Shown one piece after another: positions 1 to 6,793 of a DNA stretch of 7,693 bases; the first letter of the stretch is position 1; every line of letters begins with the position of its first letter. Under the pieces are notes generated by a model. The model ran no database searches and was not told the DNA's origin. It saw only the letters and a program-made list of their open reading frames with translations. Both the position numbers and the translations under genes were made by a program. Location of the stretch: assembly GCA_021819025.1 (NCBI GenBank), contig JAKASN010000074.1:1-7693 (forward strand), read 5' to 3'. This DNA is from Actinomycetes bacterium. GTDB taxonomy: Bacteria > Actinomycetota > Acidimicrobiia > Acidimicrobiales > Acidimicrobiaceae.

Positions 1-384
1 GATCACCGTGGAGGTCATAGCGAGGTTGTCGGCTAAGGTTATGCCCTGATTTTTGATGCTGAAAGTGTCAGTTACCGCTACCACGTAGTTGATTTCGCCA
101 ATTCCCACTGCCATGGCTCGGTCCAGCCCCCGCTCATTGAGAACCAAGCCGATCGCTACCGATCGGGCACCTTCGGAAAGTCCCCGCATTACTGCTTCGG
201 CATCGGCCATCTGTGGCACACGCTTGGGGTTTACAAAACTGCACGCCTCGACGCGGACGAGGCCGGCCGATACGCTCGCTTCGATCAGCCTGATCTTTTC
301 AGAGGTCGTGAAGTCCACCGATTCGTTCTGCAGCCCATCGCGCGCCGACACCTCGACGATCGTGACCGACGGTTTACTTGTCAT
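1..384 (-). CDS. Hydroxymethylglutaryl-CoA lyase-like protein, N-terminal part (partial)
   Basis: The first 128 codons of a protein of the HMG-CoA lyase branch of the HMGL-like (DRE-TIM) family; the reading frame stays open to the window edge. Seen: residues 10-21 read VEVSARDGLQNE, the family signature carrying the catalytic Arg (R15) and metal-binding Asp (D16). EACSFVNPKRVPQMAD (47-61) matches the second conserved block with its active-site Glu (E48), and GLVLNERGLDRA (79-90) also fits. Known for the family: cleavage of HMG-CoA to acetoacetate and acetyl-CoA, the last step of leucine catabolism, in the cytoplasm. The ATG at 384 has GGAGG (390-394) five bases upstream, so the start is well supported. 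It is divergent from the PLP enzyme at 589 with a 204-base gap. A related HMGL-like aldolase is possible because the C-terminal half is missing. Confidence 0.88.
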   Translation of the reverse strand, partial: MTSKPSVTIVEVSARDGLQNESVDFTTSEKIRLIEASVSAGLVRVEACSFVNPKRVPQMADAEAVMRGLSEGARSVAIGLVLNERGLDRAMAVGIGEINYVVAVTDTFSIKNQGITLADNLAMTSTVI

Positions 385-533
385 GTTGGCCTCCAAAGTT
401 TCGCCCGTTTTAGAGAAAGCCCCCCGAAATGCCCTGAGGCTTCACTAAGCGGATCTCATTGCGCCTAATAATAACAACCACGATCGCACCGGGGGAAACC
501 GGAGCACCCTTTAGCGTTTGCGATGGCTCTCAA

Positions 534-571
534 GGCCTGGGAAGTTCAGGCCGCTAGTCTCGACTAGAGAC
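534..571. promoter_or_regulatory. Two adjacent inverted repeats upstream of the PLP enzyme (candidate operator)
   Basis: GGCCTG (534-539) and CAGGCC (547-552) form a perfect repeat with a 7-base loop. Immediately next to it CTAGTC-TC-GACTAG (554-567) is a second perfect 6+6 repeat, which overlaps GTCTC-GACTA-GAGAC (557-571). They end 17 bases before the TTG at 589. The intergenic gap 385-588 must hold promoters for both divergent genes, but no clear -35/-10 pair was recognised. A regulator-binding site is inferred from symmetry and position only. Confidence 0.35.
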
Positions 572-588
572 AACGCTGGCAACCTACA

Positions 589-1791
589 TTGCGAAAGAAG
601 CTCCTTGTGAACGACGATACGACTTCCCTCACCGCAGATACTTCAGAACTACAGCGGAGGCTGCGCAATCCTTACGGGGTCAAATGGACCCAGTTTGACT
701 CCGAGGTGATCCCAATGTGGATCGCTGACATGGACTTTGGCGTCGGCGAAGCGATCACAGAGGCGCTATGTGACGCCGTTGGAGGCTTTGGGTTGGGTTA
801 TTCACGTCAAAGTCTCTACGATGGCGTCATTGAAGCCCTTGTCAAGCGCTATCAAACCAAATTCGATACCAACTTGGATCCCAATCTCTCCTTGTTGTCG
901 ACAGACGTGGTACAAGCTATCTACCTTGCGCTATCCACTCTGAGCGAGCTTGGTGAGAAGATCGTGGTGCAATCTCCCATCTATCCCCCCTTCATCGACG
1001 CGATCCGAGACCTCAAGCGCGAGGTCCTCTACAACAACTTGCGAGAAACCGAAGTGGGATTCTTCCCAGACATGGAAAACCTCGAGGTCCTCTGCGCCGA
1101 CCAAGCAACGAGGGTACTCTTGCTTTGTAATCCCCACAACCCCACTGGACGTGTCTTCACCGAACTGGAGTTGAATGAGATCGCGGCGATAGCAGCTCGT
1201 CACCACGTGGTGGTAGTGGTGGACGAGATTCATGCCGAGATTGCTTACGCCCCCCATCGACACCTGCCATTTTCCAAAGTAGCGGCCAAATTTGGCACGG
1301 AGTACATTCTGCTTACTTCGGCCTCCAAGGCATTTAACCTCGCGGGGCTTCGCTGCGCGGTAGCGAACTTCTCCTCCAAAAGGCTTCTCGCTCGCTATAA
1401 CTCTCTTCCTTTCCACATGCGCGGTGCGGTCTCAAACTTAGGTATGGTGGGCACGATCGCGGCTTGGAACAGCGGCGACTCCTGGCTCAAGGGGGTAATG
1501 GCTCAACTCGGGTCGAATCGCACCTATATCAGCGAATTCATCGCCGAACGCTGCGCGGGCATCGGCTACCACCAGCCTGAGGGAACTTATTTGGCATGGT
1601 TGGACTTTGGTAAAGTAACCGCTCTCGACGATCCCGCCGAACGCATTGGCGAGGTAGCCAGAGTTGCGCTATCTCATGGGGTGACTTTTGGACCCGGCGG
1701 CACAGGACGCGCGCGACTCAACTTCGCCACTTCCTCGGCAAACCTTCAAGCAGGTTTGGAAAGGATTGCGGCATCTCTCCCCCTGCTCTAG
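589..1791 (+). CDS. PLP-dependent aminotransferase / C-S lyase, MalY/PatB type
   Basis: A complete fold-type I PLP enzyme of 400 residues, the usual length for the MalY/PatB (cystathionine beta-lyase-like) subfamily. Seen: PMWIADMDF (42-50) near the N-terminus is the subfamily hallmark; NPHNPTGR (181-188) and VDEIHAE (211-217, Asp212 contacting the PLP ring nitrogen) are typical of class I/II aminotransferases. SASKAFNLAGL (244-254) contains the Schiff-base lysine K247, and RLNFA (376-380) carries the carboxylate-binding Arg. Known for the family: beta-elimination of cystathionine or cysteine conjugates giving a thiol, pyruvate and ammonia; some members transaminate. The exact substrate cannot be read here. 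The start is uncertain: TTG 589 lacks a clear Shine-Dalgarno, and GTG 607 has only a weak purine stretch before it; both leave the fold intact. It appears monocistronic, divergent from the HMG-CoA lyase-like gene. Confidence 0.93.
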   Translation: MRKKLLVNDDTTSLTADTSELQRRLRNPYGVKWTQFDSEVIPMWIADMDFGVGEAITEALCDAVGGFGLGYSRQSLYDGVIEALVKRYQTKFDTNLDPNLSLLSTDVVQAIYLALSTLSELGEKIVVQSPIYPPFIDAIRDLKREVLYNNLRETEVGFFPDMENLEVLCADQATRVLLLCNPHNPTGRVFTELELNEIAAIAARHHVVVVVDEIHAEIAYAPHRHLPFSKVAAKFGTEYILLTSASKAFNLAGLRCAVANFSSKRLLARYNSLPFHMRGAVSNLGMVGTIAAWNSGDSWLKGVMAQLGSNRTYISEFIAERCAGIGYHQPEGTYLAWLDFGKVTALDDPAERIGEVARVALSHGVTFGPGGTGRARLNFATSSANLQAGLERIAASLPLL

Positions 1792-3021
1792 GAGGAGCAG
1801 CACCCAAAAGTTCGCTTAGGAAAAGCATTGTCGCTATCGATGCGACCAACCCCCATTGACACATCATGGCAACCACACAGAGCCGCATCGCGGCACACGC
1901 ATAGCTTGTGACCTCAAGGAGACCCGGTCGTGTAAGTTTCCCATGATCCTCAGTAGCGGGTCCAGCCCTTGAAGATCGGTGCGGGGAAGACCTGCTTAGC
2001 AGCCTTGACATCGCTGGCGTCCGGGGCTACAGAGGCTTGGCCATGGAGCCTTGCAATCTGGTCCCACCGCGCGCCGATTGCGAGCGTTCCGAGCACAGCT
2101 GAACGAGCAGAGGAGTTCGCCGCCTTGGCGGAGGAGGTCGAGAGACCGCAGGATAGGCAGAGCGCCTCTGCGAGGCGAGAGCCAGCATGGCCCAAGGGTT
2201 ACTTCTTCGGTCGGCCGGGACCTTCCGGCAGCGGCTGAGGAGGCTATGCCGGAGGCGGCCATCGCGGTGAGAGGCTCAGGTCGATCCGAGGAGCCAGCGA
2301 GGGAGTAGAGGCGGCTCGCCGGCCGACGTGTGGCGGGGTCGCCCCGTCGGCACAGAACGGGAGAAGCGTCAGGCTCCGATTCCACGATCGGAGGGACAGA
2401 GCACGGGACGGGTCACGCGCACAGATCCGGCGCAGCCTCTCTGTGCGAACGCGGTATCGATGGCAGCGCAGTCACAGCTGATTCCCCTAGGGAAGAGTCG
2501 CCGCGGGCTCGAAGTATGGGATCCCCATCCCAAAACAAGCGGGCGGATTGTGTCCGTGCTGTGACGATCTTATCACCGTCGGAGAGCCCATCGGAAGGAT
2601 CTGAGCGCCAGCGCATCTCCCGGTAATCCAGCAGTTCAAACCAGCCGCAGCGACGCCCTCCGAGACTGCTCCCGTGAAGCTCGCAGGGAACCCCATCAGA
2701 GAGCCAGGTCACCTAGGGCCTAGTCGCTTTGCTCCTCCGGCCCCTGGCGGATCCGACCCGGCATGGGTTTTACCCAATCCCGCTTGTACCACAGGAATAA
2801 TGTTGAGGATATATTGGGGATGTAGCCGGCGGTAACTTTCAGGATTGTTGCTGTGCCCTGTGCTTTTTCTCCGCGTGGGTTTGTTCTTGGATATGTCCTC
2901 GCACCGTGTTTCGGCTTTATAGCGACAAGGGTCAAGATGAACGGTCTGGGACCGCCCTTGCGCCCGCCTCGAACGTTGCCTTGATGAGGCCATCGAACAA
3001 ACACTCACAAGGAGATTCGCA
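1792..3021. other. About 1.2 kb without a convincing gene
   Basis: Open frames exist on both strands but overlap each other, lack good ribosome sites, and most are rich in Arg/Ser/Pro as expected of chance frames in GC-rich DNA. The best candidate for decayed coding sequence is the minus-strand frame 2195-1950 (81 codons, TTG start). Its second half, around ARWDQIARLHGQASV and ending FKGWTRY, reads like a real protein C-terminus, but the family is not recognised. Several short hairpins occur, for example CCGCC-TT-GGCGG (2120-2131) and CGCCTC-TGC-GAGGCG (2163-2177). The last 150 bases, which are less GC-rich, probably hold the promoter of the 3022 gene, but no clear boxes were identified. Confidence 0.5.
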
Positions 3022-3471
3022 ATGAACAGGTCAACATACAACTGGATTGGAAGCACCATCCAGTGCCGTCACTGCTGTGAACGGGTCACTCAAGTCGAAA
3101 ACGACTTCCTTTGCACCTCGTGCCATCAGCTCACTCAACTCTTCCCGAATGGCGAGACCAATCGTCGCCGTCGCGGGCACGCCTTCGTCGCCGCTTCGAT
3201 GCTGAAAACAATCCCTGCGCTCTACGCCACAGAGAACATTCCCTGCGAGGTCAAGACCCTCTACGCTCACTACTTCTACGGCGGCCATGACTGGTACATC
3301 GCAGAACTCGACCCCGAGACTGGACGTGCCTTTAGTTGCTGCCCCTGTCACCCCGGAGAGTGGGGATACGTGAACCTCGTCGAGATGGAGGCAACTGTCG
3401 GCGCGTGGTCCGTCATCGAGCGGGACTTGCACTTCGTTCCGACTTCGCTACAGGAGCAAGGCATCGCCTAG
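3022..3471 (+). CDS. DUF2958 domain protein with N-terminal zinc ribbon
   Basis: A 149-residue protein in two parts. Residues 15-34 hold CRHC and CTSC, a CxxC-12-CxxC pattern expected to bind one zinc ion. A short basic linker with NRRRRGH (47-53) follows. Residues about 61-144 match DUF2958: LKTIPALYATE (61-71), a central HDWYIAELDPETG (89-101), GEWGYVNLVEME (112-123) and the closing IERDLHFVPTSL (132-143). Known for the family: short proteins of unknown biochemistry, common on plasmids, integrative elements and phages. The start is secure: ATG 3022 is preceded by AAGGAG (3009-3014) at seven bases. It stands alone, convergent with the operon ending at 3639. The zinc ribbon in front of DUF2958 suggests nucleic-acid or protein binding, but that is inference. 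Four further Cys/His residues at 106-110 (CCPCH) might add a metal site. Confidence 0.82.
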   Translation: MNRSTYNWIGSTIQCRHCCERVTQVENDFLCTSCHQLTQLFPNGETNRRRRGHAFVAASMLKTIPALYATENIPCEVKTLYAHYFYGGHDWYIAELDPETGRAFSCCPCHPGEWGYVNLVEMEATVGAWSVIERDLHFVPTSLQEQGIA

Positions 3472-3638
3472 CTCCGCCAATCAGTGCTTTGGCATACCAT
3501 TCGAATACCTTCTGCTCGAAGAACAGATGCGCGATCTTCTCGCAGACCATGACCGCAGCGCAACCGAGGGGGGTCGCGTCACTCATCATCAACAACAAGG
3601 TCAGAAGTCATCCAAGGCTTGACCTGAATCGTGTGCCG

Positions 3639-4205
3639 TTACCGGATTTCGTAGGTGCCATCGAGTCGGGCGCGTGCGATGACGTGTCCGGCCATGGCGT
3701 GGATTACCTCGGCGAGGGTGAACTTGTCGGACAGGTCGAGTTGATAGTCCAGGGCGAAGAGTTGAAAGACGTAGGAGTGTGGTCCGTGCGAGCGCAAGGG
3801 CAAGGGGCCGGCCCAGCCGCGGTGGCCGAGGGCGCCTCTGCCGTGTCTGAGACTGGGGATCGGACTGGGATGGGCGAGACCATTCTCGGGAATGCCGCTC
3901 CGAGACGGGTCGATACCGAGCGTGAGCCCATGAGTGGCGGGTGTCCGGCGGGGGGCGTCGGGGTCTTGCACGATGAGCACGAGCTCCGCGGTTTCGGCTG
4001 GCGGACTTGTCCAGGCGATGGCGGGTGAGATATTGGCCCCGAAAAGCCTTCCACGATGTCGCTCCGGAATGGGGTTGCCGTGGTCGAAAGCGGTGCTGGT
4101 GAGAGCGAAGTTCTCGGGTGCTTGCAGGTCGGGACGTGCCCAGACGAGCGTGTGGTGGCCCGCGCGTCGGTTGCGCAACGCGAGGCCTAGGGGGTTTGCA
4201 GGCAT
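3639..4205 (-). CDS. YbhB/YbcL-type PEBP (Raf kinase inhibitor-like) protein
   Basis: A 188-residue member of the phosphatidylethanolamine-binding protein family. Seen: GANISPAIAW (56-65), LIVQDPDAP (77-85, the signature of the anion-binding pocket), THGL (91-94) where most members have THW, GWAGPLPL (130-137), and GPHSYVFQLFALD (141-153). The C-terminal AMAGHVIARARLDGTYE is also typical. No signal peptide is visible, so it is probably cytoplasmic. Known: bacterial YbhB-like proteins have a conserved small ligand pocket but no settled function. I chose ATG 4205 because GAAGGA (4215-4220) sits nine bases upstream; an in-frame ATG at 4229 has no ribosome site. It is the last gene of the MFS-marR operon, starting four bases after the stop of the preceding fragment, so translation is probably coupled. 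Confidence 0.88.
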   Translation of the reverse strand: MPANPLGLALRNRRAGHHTLVWARPDLQAPENFALTSTAFDHGNPIPERHRGRLFGANISPAIAWTSPPAETAELVLIVQDPDAPRRTPATHGLTLGIDPSRSGIPENGLAHPSPIPSLRHGRGALGHRGWAGPLPLRSHGPHSYVFQLFALDYQLDLSDKFTLAEVIHAMAGHVIARARLDGTYEIR

Positions 4206-4209
4206 GGTC

Positions 4210-4398
4210 TTAATTCCTTCTTTCTTCATTTATTTGGCGTGTTGGGAAGTCGGGGTTGCGGAGTCTGCGGTCCAAGACCGAGAGGGCTGGCTTCAAGGTG
4301 TCGCGGTAGCCGCTTAGGCCGGCATCGATCAGGGGGACCTCGTCGTCTGGCTCAAGTAGGAAGATGGGCACGAATTCCATTCCCGGTGTGCGGATCAT
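4210..4398 (-). pseudogene. N-terminal stump of an MBL-fold hydrolase (62 codons)
   Basis: A short frame with a good ribosome site (AGGAGA at 4407-4412, eight bases before ATG 4398). Residues 8-43, containing EFVPIFLLEPDD, VPLIDAGLSGYRDTLKPAL, match the opening beta strands of metallo-beta-lactamase-fold hydrolases, where a similar 'YLLE...LIDAGLPGYRD' stretch precedes the metal motif. The HxHxDH zinc-binding motif and about 200 further residues expected for the family are absent: after residue 45 the protein turns into an unrelated basic tail ending INEERRN. It therefore cannot be a working hydrolase. I infer an internal deletion that fused the 5' end of an MBL gene to the leader of the PEBP gene. 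The frame may survive because it delivers ribosomes to the PEBP start. A genuine small protein is the alternative. Confidence 0.6.
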
Positions 4399-4444
4399 CG
4401 GCGGGGTCTCCTAGGTGAGCCGGGACGCGTCGCGGCGGTTGAAT

Positions 4445-4885
4445 TCACAACGGTCTCCTATTGGCCTGGAGTCGGGTCAGTATCTCGTCCAGCCGGGCGA
4501 GGTCGTCGGAGTCCAGATTCGTCAGTGCGGTCGGTGGCTCGTTGATGATTGCCTGGCCGCGTTGCGCCGCGTCGCGTCCGGCGTCGGTGAGGTGCACGAG
4601 TTTGCGGCGGTTGTCGTCGGGGTGCGTGGTGCGATGGACCAGGCCTCGCGCTTCGAGCTGGTCGACGCCGACGGTCGCGGCTGGTGGGTCGATTTCGGCA
4701 GCGCGTGCGATTTCGCGCAGGGTCATCGGACCGTCGGCGAGCTTAATCAGCACGTCGACTTTGCCGGGCCCGAGATCGAGGGCGGCACGGAGGGCACGCC
4801 GGCGGTCCTGTCCGGTGACGAACTCATGCATGGCGCTCCACACTCGGGATGCAGTGTCGGACGGCGTGGTCGATTGGGTGGTCAT
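4445..4885 (-). CDS. MarR-family transcriptional regulator
   Basis: A 146-residue winged helix-turn-helix regulator of the usual MarR length. Seen: the helix-turn-helix spans about 54-82 (MTLREIARAAEIDPP then DQLEARGLVHR), and the wing DDNRRKLVHLTDAG (90-103) carries the family's Asp/Arg-rich tip and LT-x-AG ending. N- and C-terminal helices would make the dimer interface. Known: MarR repressors bind palindromes as dimers and let go when a phenolic, lipophilic or oxidising ligand binds; they commonly control an adjacent efflux pump. The start ATG 4885 is preceded by AAAGGAG (4890-4896) at four bases and overlaps the stop of the frame-corrected pump as ATGA. It lies second in the operon, so it should be autoregulated through the palindrome at 6343-6353. 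Ligand unknown. Confidence 0.93.
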   Translation of the reverse strand: MTTQSTTPSDTASRVWSAMHEFVTGQDRRRALRAALDLGPGKVDVLIKLADGPMTLREIARAAEIDPPAATVGVDQLEARGLVHRTTHPDDNRRKLVHLTDAGRDAAQRGQAIINEPPTALTNLDSDDLARLDEILTRLQANRRPL

Positions 4886-6334
4886 TGAGCTCCTTTCGGG
4901 GCGGGGATCATGTCAGTTGCCAGGCGTGCGCCGTTTCGCTCGGCGGTCGCCAGCGCCCAGCGTCCGGTCGAGACCATGCCGAGCAGTACGACCATGACTC
5001 CACAGCCGGCGACCACCCCCCCACGCCGCGTGGCTTGCGCGCACGAAGCCGGCCGAGCTGCTCGCGATGATCGCACCGGTGACCGCGACCCCGATGGCCG
5101 CGCCAGTTTGGCGAAAGGTGGAGGCGATCGCGCCCGCGACACCGGACTGGTCTCGGGGCATGCCCGAGAGTGCGGTGTTGCTAATCGGAGCGCTGACCAG
5201 ACCTGCGCCAGCACCGTAAATGAGGTAGGCGACGATCAGATACCACACAGCGGTGCGAGCGCTAAGGCCGATCAACATTACGGCGCCGACACCGATCAAC
5301 GCTCCAGACACGATCAGAGCAAGCTTCGGCCCACGGCTGGCCACCAACCGGCCTGAGACGATGGATAATACGCCGAGCATCGCGGCCATCGGGATCGTGA
5401 GCAATCCTGCTTGTAGCGCGCTGAAGCCGCGAACATTCTGCAGATACAGCGTGTTGAGGAACAGAAAGCCTCCTAGGGTCGCCAGCGCGACCACCCCGAT
5501 CAGCGCTGCGCCCGAGAACGGCGCGCTGCGGAAATACCGCATGTCGATCAACGGCTCACGCCGCCGGGATTCGACCATGACCAGCGCGATCCCCGCGAGC
5601 ACGGCCACCGTGAACAGCGCGACGATCGGCGCCGAGCCCCACCCGCTGCGTGGCCCCTCGATGATCCCGGCGGTCAGACAGCCCAGTACCGCAGTCACCA
5701 GCAACTGACCGGGAGGGTCAAACCGGCGGGGTTGCTCGGCCCGCGACTCGGGCACGAATCGTTGCGCGAGCGCGATCGCGATCATGCCGACCGGAATGTT
5801 GATCCAGAAGATCGAACGCCACCCGAGCCCATTGACCAGCAGGCCCCCGAGCACCGGGCCGCTGGCGAGGCTGAGCCCGGCGACCGATCCCCACATGCCG
5901 ATCGCCTTCGCGCGACCAGCGCGGTCCGTGAACGTGTTGGCAATGATCGACATCGCCACCGGGTTGAGCATCGAGCCGCCCATCGCCTGTAGTCCGCGAA
6001 AGGCGATCAGCCACCCGAGCGACGGAGCCAGGCTGCATGCCAACGACCCCAGCGAGAACGTAGCCAGCCCGATTTGGAAGACCCGGCGGCGGCCGAAACG
6101 GTCCGCGAGCGAGCCCGACAGCATGAGAAAGCACGCAATAACAAGGGTGTAGGCATCGATCGTCCACTGCAGACCGCTCACCGACGCGTGCAGCGCGTGC
6201 TGGATCGACGGCAGGGCGACATTGACGATCGTCGTGTCGAGGCCCGCCATGAACACGCTCAGAGAACAGATAGCCAGCACCGCGGAACGGCGCCGCGCGT
6301 CACCATCGGCAGAAATGGAGCTAATCGTTGTCAT
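4882..6334 (-). CDS. DHA2-type MFS drug efflux transporter (EmrB/QacA-like), frameshifted near the C-terminus
   Basis: An inner-membrane proton-coupled multidrug exporter of the 14-helix DHA2 family. Seen: LDTTIVNVALP in helix 1, WTIDAYTL in helix 2, the motif-A loop GSLADRFGRRR after helix 2, and motif C SGPVLGG in helix 5. I count 13 helices up to a run of seven G on the minus strand (5016-5022). There the frame slips and continues as a hydrophilic Arg-rich tail to a stop at 4913. Dropping one G gives WGVVAGCGVMVVLLGMV, a proper helix 14, and a TGA at 4882-4884 that overlaps the marR ATG; the restored protein has 483 residues. The start is ATG 6334 rather than the upstream TTG at 6370, because that TTG lies in the -35 box. 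The frameshift is either a real inactivating or phase-variable mutation or a homopolymer sequencing error. Confidence 0.9.
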
Positions 6335-6341
6335 AAACATT

Positions 6342-6370
6342 ATTGTATTACAACAACCAATTTGCGTCAA
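6342..6370 (-). promoter_or_regulatory. Sigma-70-type promoter of the MFS-marR operon
   Basis: On the minus strand TTGACG (6365-6370) and TACAAT (6342-6347) are each one base from consensus and are separated by exactly 17 bases. Seven bases after the -10 box lies the A of ATG 6334, so transcription should begin at or beside the start codon. No Shine-Dalgarno precedes that ATG, which agrees with a leaderless mRNA, a common arrangement in actinobacteria. Confidence 0.75.
6343..6353. promoter_or_regulatory. Palindromic operator, probably for the MarR regulator
   Basis: A perfect 5-1-5 palindrome, TTGTA-T-TACAA, covers most of the -10 box and the bases upstream of it. TTG-rich palindromes of this kind are typical MarR-family boxes, and binding here would block RNA polymerase. 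Assignment to the marR gene of the same operon is inferred from position and symmetry; binding has not been shown. Confidence 0.65.
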
Positions 6371-6563
6371 CCCGATCCCATTCCAAGCGAGCGTCTATCT
6401 CATGCTCAGCGACCGCTACTTATTCGACGTCATGGCGAACTCGCAACGTCTACGGGGTGCGATGCGCACGCAGCGTTCCAAGCGACGTAAATTTGAACTC
6501 TCGGAAACCGTCATCAAGTTCCGGGCCCGTACTCGCGCAGATTTAGGAGGGCGGTAAGTCTGT

Positions 6564-6686
6564 TCCGTCACGGACGGGTATACCCCAAACGGACCGTCAG
6601 GCGCCTGCGATGTTGAACGTCAGGATGACATGCGATCCTGCATTTCCTGACACAACGAGGCCAATGTCTTAGATGTCATCCTGACA
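6564..6686 (+). other. res-like recombination site of a Tn3-type resolvase (remnant)
   Basis: The site lies directly upstream of a resolvase start. It contains a cluster of palindromes: TCCGT-C-ACGGA (6564-6574), GGGTATACCC (6576-6585), CAGGCGCCTG (6598-6607). Next comes GTCAGGA...TCCTGAC spanning 6619-6651 (33 bases), then TGTC...GACA spanning 6665-6686. A perfect 13-base inverted repeat joins 6619-6631 with 6673-6685. The spacing resembles the sites I, II and III of gamma-delta/Tn3 res: centres are about 54 and 40 bases apart, with a TA at the centre of the first. Assignment rests on the repeats, the spacing and the resolvase start that follows. Confidence 0.5.
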
Positions 6687-6715
6687 GGAGCAACACCTGT
6701 AATGGAGGACATCGC

Positions 6716-6793
6716 ATGACCGGACAGAGAATCGGTTACATCCGTGTGCGCACCTTCAAGCCGGTCTCTGTGCCGATTAGCCGGTTAACGTGA
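6716..6793 (+). pseudogene. tnpR: Truncated Tn3-family resolvase (tnpR) start
   Basis: ATG 6716 has GGAGG (6704-6708) seven bases upstream and opens with MTGQRIGYIRVRTF. This is the N-terminus of serine resolvases, normally continuing as ...GYIRVSTFDQN. After Phe14 the similarity stops abruptly and a TGA follows at 6791, leaving 25 codons. The catalytic Ser expected at residue 12 is Arg (CGC where AGC would give Ser), so even the surviving part is dead. The family resolves transposition cointegrates at the adjacent res site. The rest of the gene and any transposase are missing from the window. The break near 6760 is followed by what may be the end of an insertion sequence. Confidence 0.72.

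Noticed and set aside
89..448. Plus-strand open frame of 119 codons
   Set aside because: It is antisense to the HMG-CoA-lyase-like gene, whose motifs are unmistakable; its product is Ser/Thr/Arg-rich with no family signal.
1783..1800. Hairpin CTGCTC...GAGCAG at the end of the PLP enzyme gene as a terminator
   Set aside because: The loop contains the stop codon itself, the stem is six pairs, and no T-run follows.
2630..2670. GTTCAAACC resembling a tRNA T-loop
   Set aside because: No acceptor stem, anticodon arm or D-loop can be built around it.
1996..2712. Overlapping minus-strand frames 2385-1996 and 2712-2413
   Set aside because: Low-complexity Arg/Ser/Ala-rich products without ribosome sites or recognisable motifs; likely chance frames in GC-rich DNA.
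2720..3004. Minus-strand frame of 94 codons divergent from the DUF2958 gene
   Set aside because: No ribosome site, a very basic first half, and it covers the expected promoter region of the 3022 gene. The tail (SSTLFLWYKRDWVKPM) is somewhat protein-like but not recognised.
3336..4028. Plus-strand frame of 230 codons
   Set aside because: It starts inside the DUF2958 gene in another frame and runs antisense through the PEBP gene; a shadow frame.
4415..4997. Plus-strand frames across marR
   Set aside because: Antisense shadows of the MarR gene and the pump's C-terminus.
6335..6370. TTG at 6370 or ATG at 6340 as start of the MFS protein
   Set aside because: The TTG is part of the -35 box, and the stretch after it includes the operator. 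ATG 6340 would lie upstream of the predicted transcript start.
5718..6490. Further frames within and beyond the MFS gene on both strands
   Set aside because: Arg/Pro-rich shadows of the transporter; the true frame has 13-14 membrane helices.
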